DNA of 64,000 nt. Origin: Lucinisca nassula. Lineage: Eukaryota > Mollusca > Bivalvia > Lucinida > Lucinidae. The notes under the pieces were generated by a model. That model was not told where the DNA came from. It did no database searches and saw only the letters and a list, made by a program, of their open reading frames with translations. Positions within the stretch are counted from its first letter, which is position 1. The number at the start of each line of letters is the position of its first letter. The position numbers were made by a program, and so were the translations under genes. Location of the stretch: assembly GCA_963580285.1 (NCBI GenBank), contig OY757015.1, forward strand, positions 149,294,082 to 149,358,081. Reading direction: 5' to 3'. Of this stretch, positions 10,301 through 22,300 are shown in pieces.

Positions 10301-13300
10301 CTTCTTCTCAAGAACCGTAAGGCCAATATTATGGCCAATATTATGGCCTTGAAACTTGGCATGTAGCATATGGTACTCGGGCCTTTCATAATTTGTTCAA
10401 ATGGTGACCCTGGGTTGATCTTGACCTATTTTACAGTAATGTCAAATTTGCTGACTTAGGCTTTTGCATAGGAAAAAGTGAAAATAATGGATATTTAGGG
10501 AAACCATTGAAGACAGTGTCACCAAAATTTGTAGATTAGGTGAAGTAACTGAATACATGAAGATCTATGGGTAAGAAAGGTCAAGGTCATTCATTGACCT
10601 TAGACCAAGGTCACTCCGATTTCATATTTCAAAAAAAACATTTTTTCTCAGAAACTACTGAGCCAATTTAAGTGAAATTCAATATGGAGCTTTTGTGAGT
10701 TGAACAAATGAAAAGTTGCCAGTACGGTCTAGATCACATGACCAAGATGGCCGCCACGCCCATATATGGTAAAAAGCCTTCAAAAATTTTCTTCTCCAGA
10801 ACCGTAAGGCCAATGGCTATGAAACTTGGCATATATCATATGGTACTCGGGCTCGTCATAGTTTTTACAAATGCTGACCCTGGGTTGACCTTGACCTATT
10901 TTATGGCCGTGTCAAATTTGTCAACTTAGGCTTTTGCATGGGAAAAAGTGAAAATAATGGATTTTTAGGAAACCATTGAAGACAATGTCACCAAATTGGT
11001 AGATCAGGTAAAGTAAATGAATACATGAAGATTCATGGGTAAGAAAAGTCATCATTCAGTGACCTGGGACCAAGATTAACCAGGTTCCATATTTCAAACA
11101 GTTTTTTCTCAGAAACCGCTGGCCCAATTCAAGTGAAATTTGATATGGATCCTTTATATGATGAACAAATAAAAATTTGCTCATATGGTCCAGGTCACAT
11201 GACTAAGATGGTGGCCATGCCCATATATGGTAAAAACACTTCGAAATTCTTCTTCTCCAGAACCGTAAGGCAAATGACCTTGAAACTTGGCAGGAAGCAT
11301 CTGGTACACGGGCCTATCATAATTTGTTCAAATGGTGACCCTGGGTTGACCTTTACCTATTTTACGGCCATGTCAAATTTGCGGACTTAGGCTTTTGCTT
11401 GGGAAAAAGTGAAAATAATTGATTTTTAGCTCACCTGAGCCTTTAGGCTCATAGGTGAGCTTATAGTATAGCCATGGTCTGTCGTCCGTCCATCCGTTGT
11501 CCGTCCGTCCACCATTTTCAAAGATCTTCTCCTCCAAAACAGGGAGGCCAATCAAAGCCAAATTTCATGTGGAGCTTCAGTAGGATGGGGGAACGAAAGT
11601 TTGTTCGCAGGGTCTGGGTCACATGACCAAGATGGCAGCCATGCCCATATATGGTAAAAAGCCTTCAAAAATCTTCTTCTCCAGAACCATGAAGCCAATG
11701 ACCTTGAAAGTTGGCTTGTAGCATCTGGTACTTGAGCCCATCATAGTTTGTAAAAATGGTGACCCTGGGATGGCCTTGACCTATTTTATGGCTATGTCAA
11801 ATTTGCAGACTTGGGCTTTTGCATGGGAAAAAGGGAAAATAATGAATATTTAGGAAACCATTGAAGACTACGACACAAAAATAGGTAGCTCAGGTAAACA
11901 AAATCAATACATGAAGATTTATGGATAAGAAAGGTCAAGGTCATTAAATGACCTTGGACCGTCGTCTGTCCGTCCACCATTTTCAAAGATCTTCTTCTCC
12001 AAAACTGAAAGGTCAATCAAAGCCAAATTTCATTTGGAGCCTCAGTAGGATGAAGGAACAAAAGTTTGTTTGCAGGGTCTGGGTCACATGACCAAGATGG
12101 CTGCCACACCCATATATGGTAAAAAGCCTTCCAAAATCTTCTTCTCCAGACCCATGAAGCCATTGACCTAGAAACACAAATTGACGAGGCGATTATTGGA
12201 TTAATCATGTGTAATTAACGGATTGACATCTGAACTAAGTAAGTTTTAAGTTTACAGAATTTGATAATATCCTAAATATTTGACTGAATCAGCGAAAATT
12301 TCCTAAATGTTGGACCAGTATCAGACCGATTTTTGGGGCTTTGGGCCGTTTCCAATCCAATTTCTGAATTTCGGTCTGGGACCGAAAAAAAATCGGTTTT
12401 CCCGAGCCCTGAGCCACGGTCAATCAACTGGTAAATTATTTTTTACACATGACAACAATAAAAAGGATGTTTACACATGTCCCCATAAGTTGTGTACCCC
12501 TGCTCTGAGGCTATATACATATATAAAAACATTAAAATGTACACCAGGACCAGGTGTCAGGTGAGCGTTTACAGGACCACTGGTCCTCTGGTTAAGATTT
12601 TTTACAGTAATTCAGAATCATATGTTATGGATACTTGCTAGAATTAGCTTAGTGGGGTGATTCTAACAAGTACCCACCGGTGTCACCAGTAGTGGGGTGA
12701 GTCTAACAAGTACCCACCAGTGTCACCAGTAGTGGGGTGATTCTAACAAGTACCCACCGGTGTCACCAGTAGTGGGGTGAGTCTAACAAGTACCCACCAG
12801 TGTCACCAGTAGTGGGGTGAGTCTAACAAGTACCCACCAGTGTCACCAGTAGTGGGGTGATTCTAACAAGTACCCACCGTGTCACCAGTAGTGGGGTGAG
12901 TCTAACAAGTACCCACCAGTGTCACCAGTAAAGATTCACATATATTTTTAAAGCAGAAACAAGAACAAACAGAACCCCTGTATATCTTTACATGTAGTAA
13001 TGAATTTATACCCAGCAATAGGACAAACATTAGCTAATGCACTAAGGACCCAGGATTGGTGTCAGTCCTAATGAAGCAAAATAGAAAGACTAAACAGAAA
13101 CATTTCTGCAGAACATCTTTATATTTTGCCAATTTTGTGATGGATTCAGATATTTGAAGCAGTCGATCTTCAAACACTGATAGCTCATTTACTGTGGTTT
13201 TTTCTAACTAATGTTCTTGGGTGACGGGGTCCCTAGGAAAAACTTCAAGTAGCTGAAGTTTAAAATATATTTGGGATCATTTATGGAGTGTTTCCTTATT

Positions 13301-16300
13301 TTATCTCGAAAATTTATGTTGTGTGTACTCATTAAAATTGCCTCAATGAGGCAATTCTAATGAGTACACACAACATGCAATTCTAATGAGTACACACAAC
13401 ATACCTTTATTTTAAAGAATCCCTATTATGCCGCCAGACCAGGTACTATGATAAACCTTGGTGGCCCCAACTACCCCTGTCTGGAACATTTTTTCATGGT
13501 CCCAAATCTTTGAGCCATTGAAGTTTGACTGTATTCAGGTTTACTGTAATATTAGTCATTACTATCACTGGAGTCTGAGACCAGTCTATTAGGACAGCCC
13601 CCATCCATTGGGGCTTGAAGAAATAGATGGGCTGCATGATGCTTCCACGCAGACATGAAACCGACCGCACGCAGATATTGGTAAACCGCAAAGAGGATCT
13701 AAGCCAAAGCGGTGCGAGTCGGACCATCCATGCTTCTAAACCCTATTGGTTTCATTAGGCGACGGAGCTTGTTGTCATTTCATTTCAGTGTCAGGTAAAA
13801 GTCCCACAAAATCGGAAGAAAGGTCTCCAAAATGATAAACCTCACATCAAACAAACAAACAAAACCATATTCTTTCTAAATATTCGGACCCTTTTTGATA
13901 AGCTTTGTTGTGTCATAAGGTATTCATTTTATATTTGGGTCGTAAAGACCTTTCCTCTGTGGCAAACAGTGTAGACCCTGATCAGACTGCTCCTTTAGGA
14001 GCAGTCTGATCTGGGTCTGCACTGTTTGCAGACGCTTATCTTGTGAAATGTTATGGTGTCTGAATATTTAGGGTACTTTAGAACATTGTCTTGGTTGAAT
14101 AGCATGTATGTTGTGGACCTCATTAGACCATATTGTGGACAAGACAGTAATTAGATTGAGAACTGTCTTAGTTTTCTATGCAAATAGACACACTACAAAG
14201 ACCATTATGCAAATAGTTACACTGCAGAGAGCATTAAACCTTGGAATGCCAAGTGCAACAAGAGCAGATGACATTTTTGAATATATATATTTTTATTACT
14301 TTACAAGCAAATTAAGGCTTGGCATTTAGACAGATTTTTCAAAATTTTGTCTTTTAACACAGCAGTGTCCAGGCAGGTAGGTGCCGGATAGCCAGGTGGG
14401 TGCCATCCGGCAAGTTTACCTTTTGGTTAACCTTTCTTAAAAAAACCACCCATAATGTTGTAAGGTGTGTCTCTTGTTTTTGAAATTAAAAAAAAAAACT
14501 TGTTGGAATGTTTTGTCTCATTCAACAGAAAGTAACTCAAGATCCAACTGCTTCTTTAGTCTAATATTTGCTATTATGTTTGCACATTTTGGGCACAATA
14601 CCTTGTAGTAAAGTTAATTTTTCTTTTTTTTACAATTTTAGGAGATTTTACGGGAAATGATAATAATAACCAAAAAAGTCTCAATAATTTGGATAATTAC
14701 AGTTGTACTGGATCCAAGTGGAGTTCCTTGAACAAAGTTAGATGTGAGATAGTTGGAGGACTTTACTGCTTAGTGGGTAGATTGTTAATCAATCCTGCCA
14801 AAGTTAACTGTAGGAATCTGAATTATGTCCATGTGACTATCACTGACTGCACAAATAACATTTGTACAAAATCAAGGTAACAGTAATTTATCAGTTACCT
14901 TCTATATGAATTGCATTGTAACACCTTGACCTGATAAAGATATGCTTTCTCAGCACAAGTGAGCATCAGGTCAATGTGATATTGCACTTTTATGAATGAA
15001 AGGGACTACTGGAAAAATTTGCAAAAATGTTATTGTTACTGGAAAAATTACATGAAAAAATAACATAGGAAAAATTGTGGTCAGATGAAACTAAATTTTT
15101 GGACACCAGAATGTTGGGACGCACTGAGGACAATTGATAAGGGAATGTAAATTGCATGTTTAAAGAGTACAAGGGGATAAAAGATAAATAGAATACCAGA
15201 TTTGTGCCATTTGATATCAAGTTTATCAGGCTCGCGATTCTACACACGTTATCAAAGCCTTGTCAGATAATGTTTATCAAAAGAAATGAACCTGGTATTC
15301 TCTATTTATAGCTGTGCAATTCTTGTCCCTGTGATGTCAGCATGCTGTGTAAAAAGGGTTTGTTTTGTTTTCAATCTGGACTGAACTCATATACTGGGAT
15401 GTTTAAGTAAACAGTGAAGACACAGATCAGATGCCACAGAGCGTGGCTTCTGATCAAAGTCTACACTGTTTGCTTGAAATACTGGAACTTTAAGGTCTAT
15501 CCATTTTCCCAGCCTACATTCAGAGAAAATCAACCCACCAGTACTGTCAGGGCTGTGATTCAGTAGTATCCACAACTTTTCTTAAATGCTACAAAATTTG
15601 GATCTCTCACTGTTAATGACAGAAGAATGTTCACTGTACTGGTTAACCACTAAGCTTGCCCAGGAACAGATTGGATAGGTTAATAAACTGGCTAGCTTGA
15701 CATGACATTAGTAGTGTTGACTAGGATGCTTACAAACATACTCATCTAAGCAGTAATAGTACTGGTGGTCCATTGTCTCTGAGAGTAGGCTGGAGGGGGG
15801 AATTCGACTTTCATTTAACCCTTTACCACTCAGGGATTTTGTGAATTTCGCTGATTTTCACAGTGTTGCACCTGACAGCAACTTCATCTTGCCATTGTTT
15901 CATAATAGATGGTCTGTTTTACACCAAACTCGGTATGAATGTTCATTGAGCAGTAGCCTTTTAAAATGCAACCTTTCATGACTTGATCATTGTTGTCATG
16001 GTAAAGAGGGGGCATCTCAAAGTTGGCAAAAAGGGTGTTTTCACATGAATTTTTGACCACATTTTAATCTTCACACAGCTGTCAAGGCAACAAATAAGGT
16101 GTTTGTCACTGGCCATTTTCACTGTTTGCAGCATGTTTTATCAGCATCAATTTTCAGGCATTTTTGACCCCAGACACCCTCAGATATAAATTTTAGCGGC
16201 CGGTTGGGCCATACACCCAAAATTTTTCGGGATGTGAGGGGGGCATTGCCCCCCTTCAATCCCCCCAGAATATTTTTAGTGGGGAGGTGCGCAAAAAAAC

Positions 16301-19300
16301 AGGTCACTTTTTTGCCCAACAAATCCTAAAGCATTAATAGCTATCCAGGGGTAGAAATGCAGATTTTAGGTGCTTCTGGGGCTTAAAATTGGGGGGGGGG
16401 GGGGGGTGCAGACACGTAAAAAACGTATCTGAGTGGTAAAGGGTTAACCTGCAAATTTCTGTATTTGAAGCAAAGAAAGCAGACCCTGTTGAGATGCATC
16501 CTTTGGCATGATCTTGGTCTGCACTTTTTGCCAGTGTCCAAGCACATGAGCCCTGTCCATGTTTAAACGGCACTTCAACATCACAATGACAAGAATGGTG
16601 CTGCTATAAATAACCCATACCTGTATTTTGTACATGGTCAGTGATAGTCAGAGAGACAGTAGCAGGTTGGAAATGCCTTTAGTTAGTAACTTCAGTAACT
16701 TTGAGAAAAATCTAAATCACAAAATCTAAAGAAGTTATTGCTTAACAACCTGCCCACACAATCAATCTTGTTGAATTTGACATTGTCAAATTCAACAAGA
16801 TTGATTGTGAGGGCATGGCTAAATAGGCGGTGTGAATAAAAATTAACCAGTTGGTTCATTGTACATTGGCCTCAGTGAAATTTATTCTTGTTTCAGATGA
16901 TATCCAGTCACTGTATGCATTTTCCTTTTCCCAACAACTGGACTATCCAAAGGACTATGGTTGGGACATGCATGACACCCGGACAGAATTCCTGAGGATG
17001 GGGGTCCCAAATGAACACTGGGTTCTTTCAAATATCAATGTAGAATATGAGGTTGGTATTCTCTTAGAGGATCTTACATGAGTGGTCATTTCATATGAAA
17101 TCTATGAAGGGTGCATTTATCAAGTTTCATTATAATTTCACCAGCTTTGAGCATGTACAAAATTTACATAAGAAAACACCATGAGTCACAAACTAACATA
17201 TCCGTGAGTGGGTTGTCATAGAGAGAATCTTGAAGTAAAGAACATTCAAGTTTAACCCTTGTCCTGCTAATCCCGGATATGCCTTATCTTTGAAACAATG
17301 TAGATCCAGATCAGATGGCTTCTGATGAAGCCATCTGATCAGGATCTACATTGTTTGCCATTCAGATTATGAATTTGTTGCAATAATTGCATCAAGTAAT
17401 CTGATTGGTTGATAATTGGTAGTGGGTGTGGCATATATGAATATTCAGCAGGACAAGGGTTAAGATGATTTACAGTAAATAACTTCTGTACAATCACTTA
17501 CGGTTGACCATAACCTGGGGAAATTCAGCAGTTAACAAATTGTAGTTTTCCCGGCAAACAGGATTTGACATCCATATGATACAATTTGCATGAACTGTCA
17601 AATCCTGTTTTCTGGGAAAAAGTTGGAAAATATTTCTAAAATGTCTGGTGAAAAACAAATTCCCAGCATACAGAGTGTTAACCCTTATCTTGCTGAATAT
17701 TCATTTAAGCCACACCTATTTCTGTCTATCAACCAATCAAATTACTTGATGTAATTTATTGCTACAAATTCATAAACTGAATGTCAAATTGTGTAGATCC
17801 TGATCAGATGGCTTCTTTAGAAGCCATCTGATCTGGATCTACACTATTTGCAAAGATAGGGGTTGTCGCGAACAGCAAGATAAGAGTTAATAACTTTTGT
17901 ACTGAATGGAATCTCCTGGCTTATATATTTTAGGAGTACTTTTAAAAATGCTGGGCACCAGGCAGAGGAGCAAATTCTGTCCTTTGACCCTTTACCACTC
18001 AGGGATTTTGTGAATTTCGCTGATTTTCACAGTGTTGCACCTGACAGCAACTTCAACTAGCCATTGTTTCATAATGGATGGTCTGTTTTACACCAAACTC
18101 GGTATGAATGTTTATTGGGCAGTAGCCTTTCAAATGCACCCTTTCATGACTTGATCATTGTTGTCATGGTAAAGAGGGGGCATCTCAAAGTTAGCAAAAA
18201 GTGTGTTTTCACATGAATTTTTGACCACATTTTAATCTTCACACACCTGTCAAGGCAACAATTAAGGTGTTTGGCACTGGCCATTTTCACTGTTTGCAGC
18301 ATGTTTTATCAGCATCAATTTTCAGGCATTTTTGACCCCCAGACACCCTCAGATATAAATTTTAGCGGCCGGTTGGGCCATACACCCAAAATTTTTCGGG
18401 ATGTGAGGGGGGCAACGAGGGGGGCGTTGCCCCCCTTCAATCCCCCCTAGAATATTTTTAGTGGGGAGGCGCGCGAAAAAACAGGTCAATTTTTTGCCCA
18501 ACAAATCCTAAAGCAAACATAACTATCCAGGGGTAGAAATGCAGATTTTAGGTGCTTCTGGGGCTTAAAATGGGGGGGGGGAGGGGGATGCAGACACGTA
18601 ATAACACGTATCTGAGTGGGAAAGGGTTGAGTTGACCCCTATTGACATGGGAGACAAAATCGCTTTTGCAGGAGTTGCCTCCCCTGAAGGTGTATTTATT
18701 CGCTTCTGTGGTGTAGTGGGTAAGCTAAACCAGGGGTCATAGGCTGGATTCTGGGCTTCTCCAGTGTTTAATAAGTCCTGAAACCATGGACCTGTCTCCA
18801 TATGACCTTAGTTGTTGGTAGGATGTAGAACTCAAAGGAAAGGCACATTTCTCTGAAAGGGGAAAATTCTTTCTTTAAGAGTAGGTCCATTTATCAGAAG
18901 GTCTCAATTATCACAACACAAACAGGAAGATTCAAGCCGCATACATCTAAATTTAATGAATAGGCTGTTGAGATGCATTTCTGATTTCACTATTTATGGT
19001 TAGCTGGCCTCAGTGGCTCTGTCAAATGGGCATCTGACTCGTGATCGATCGGCCCCAGCCCATAGGGGCTTGAAGAAATATATGGGCTGCATGATGCTTC
19101 CACGCAGAGCTGAATACGGCCTGCACACTAGTACTGGTAAACCGCTTAGAGAATCTAAGCCTGTCCAGGAACCGCAGTGCGAGGCTAACCATCCATGCTA
19201 ATAAACCCTATTGGTTTCATTGGGCGACAGGGCTTGAGATGTCATTTCATCTCAATGTCGGGTAAAAGTCCCACGAAATTGGAAGCAACGTCTCCAAAAT

Positions 19301-22300
19301 GACCTTTACAGTGTTGACGGGGACATTAAACCTCAAATCAAACAAACAAAAACAAAGACTCGTGATCAAGAGGTCAAAAATGTGATCCCCTCAAGGTCGG
19401 CAACATTCTTTCTTGGACATTGATCCTGAAATCCTTTCTGTAGTCATTCTCTCCCTTCAGCTGATTCAAGAAGGGCAGTTGTCAGTTTCTGGCAAAATAA
19501 TGTACACTTTACTGGTTAACCGCTTACATATAAGTCTGCCCATGAACAGTGTGTTTAGGCAAACTGACTGGCTCAACATAACCTAAATAATGTTAACTGG
19601 GTCATTGAACTCCAAACCAAACATACAGGTTAAGTACAGTAGAACTTCAATGCCTCAAACACTTTTGGGATCTTGAAAATCTGTTCGAGACACATACTTT
19701 GAGCCACTGAGGGTTACTGCCAGGAGGGATAAAGAGATACTTTTGGACATCTTTTCAGTGATTTATATTTGCATGCTGTTTGTACTCATTAGAATTGCCT
19801 CATAGAGGCAATTCTAATGAGTACACACAGCATACATTTGCAAGATAAAAGACGAAAATATCTTAAATCATCCCCCACTATTTCTTATGTAGAGGATTTC
19901 CCTAGGGGCTCAAGAAGGGGCTCGACTCAGCCATTGTAAATAAACCATCTGGGCTGGAGCCATCAAAGTCTACTGTATTTCAATATGTTTGATTAATCAC
20001 CTATTGGAAACACTATATGGATGTTCTTATTTCAGATCTGTGATACATATCCCAAACATATATTTGTTCCGTCATATGCCACGACGCCAGTATTGTATGG
20101 TAGTTCTAAGTTTAGAAGCAGAGGACGGTTACCAGTTTTATCATACTTCCATATAAGCAATCAGGTGAGTGATGAGCAACATGCTGTTAAAATCCTAAAA
20201 ATTCGAACACCTTGCTGTAATTGTCCTAAAATTGTAACAAATTTGTCTCATGATCCTGCAATGAGTCCAAAAGGTGCAGACAGAATGTCAAACAGTACAG
20301 ACCCTGATCAGGAGCAGTCTTATCTGGGTTTGCAGTGTTTGCTTAGGCCTGTCTGTCCCAATACTTAGGATCATTACGGTACAAGAGTGGCATTTGAGGT
20401 GTATTCTGGATTGAAAAAAAAAAAAAAAACATACTGCGGTAGTTGGTCGAAACAACAGACTGAATTGATTCAGACAAGTATCCACAATTTTGTGAGGAAA
20501 ACTTAAAATTTATTTTTTTTTCATTTTAAAACAAAAGCATGTTTTGGAAGTTTACATGTACATGTGTACAATATTAGTATTTTGCTGTGAAGGCAGAGAA
20601 TATGTTGAAACCAGGAGCCTAGATTAAAAAGCTGATTTCATCCTCAGCTAAGCTAAGCATGAAATCTGTAATGCTCATCAATATTGTTCGCCCCCGCCCA
20701 GCAGCGCTTGGAGAAATTGATTGGGCTGCATGGTGCTTCCACGCAGAGCTGCCAAACACAAGTACTGGTAAACTGCTTAGAGCAACTAAGCCTGCCCAGG
20801 CAAAGCAATGTGAGTCGAATCGTCCAATGCAGATAAGCCTTCTGGTTTCATTGGGCGGCAGATGTCATTTCACCTCAGTGTCGGGTAAAAGTCCCACAAA
20901 ATTGGAAGCAACATCTCCAAAATGACCTAAATAGTGCTGACAGGGACATTAAACACCAATTCAAACAAAAAACAATTCATCAGTATTGAAATACAATCAG
21001 TGGAGCCCTGAGTGGGGGAGGGGTTGGAGGCACTTGCGGTCAACTTAGGAGCAAATCCTTCTCTTTAATAGTATGCCGCAATTGATAAAGGAAGAAAAGT
21101 AGGTTTGAAAAAGTTTTCTCCCCTGAAAGTGTATGCATTAACTTTAACAATATTATGTCTTCTGGTTTAAGAATTACGTAATTATCTTCTAGTATATAAA
21201 ACAGACAGGAAGATGGAATAGTTTGTTTTATGACTTCCAGCCTTTCATTAAGAAAATGATGAATCGAAATTGAACAACTTGATATTGCTAACAGCATCAT
21301 TTGCATCTATAAGGTTTTGTTATTTTAATCCTTATCTTGCTGAATATTCAGTTTAGCCACACTCATTTCTGACTTTGAACCAATCAGATTACTTCATGTA
21401 ATTTGTTCTTACAAAACCATAAACTTCATGTCAAACAGTGTAGATCCTGATCAGATGGCTTCTTCAGAAGCCATCTGATCTGGATCTACACTGTTTCCAA
21501 AGATAGGGGTTGTCGTGAACAGCAAGATAAGGGTTAAGGTAGAATATAAGAATCTTACATGGGTGTGAGGGGTGGATAGAAAAATCCATTCCGCGGGTCA
21601 CAGTCCAGTATCACGAGGCTTGCCGAGTGATGTCGGACTGTGATCCGAAGGGACCGATTTTCTGTCTGTCCCTCACATCCATGTAAGATTCTTTTTATGT
21701 CCCCGGTAGCGATAGCGGGGACATATTGTTTTTGCCCTGTCTGTTTGTTTGTTTGTTTGTTTGTTTGTTGGTTTGTACGTGGACAACTTTAACGTTGGCC
21801 ATAACTTTTGAACCGTTTGAGATAGAGCTTTCATATTTGGCCTGAAGGTTTCTTGTGACAAGACCTTCACATTCATGCAAAAAAATTTGACCTGTGACCT
21901 TGACCTTGACCTTTGACCTACTGAAAAAGAAAAAAATAACATTGGTCATAACTTTTGAACCACCTAAGATACAGCCTTCATATTTAGCATGTATGTTCCT
22001 TGTGACAAAAGCTTTACATTCATGCAAAAAATTTTGACCTGTGACCTTGACATTTGACCTACTTAAAATAAAAAAATAACATTTTGGTCATAACTTTTCA
22101 ACCGTTTGAGATAGAGCTTTCATATTTGGCCTGAAGGTTCCTTGTGACAAGACCTTCACATTCATGCAAAAAAATTTGACCTGTGACCTTGACCTTTGAC
22201 CTACATAAAAGAAAAAGTTAACATTGGTCATAACTTTTGAACCGTTTGAGATACAGCCTTCCTATTTAACATGTATGTTCCTTGTGACACAAGCTTTACA

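Noticed and set aside
12651..12929. CRISPR-like array
   Set aside because: The 40-bp units are contiguous with no unique spacers; it is a minisatellite in a eukaryotic intron.
14640..14880. Possible exon after a TTTTAG acceptor, open to 14880
   Set aside because: No myotubularin similarity, ends in a stop with no donor, and exons A and B join in phase without it.
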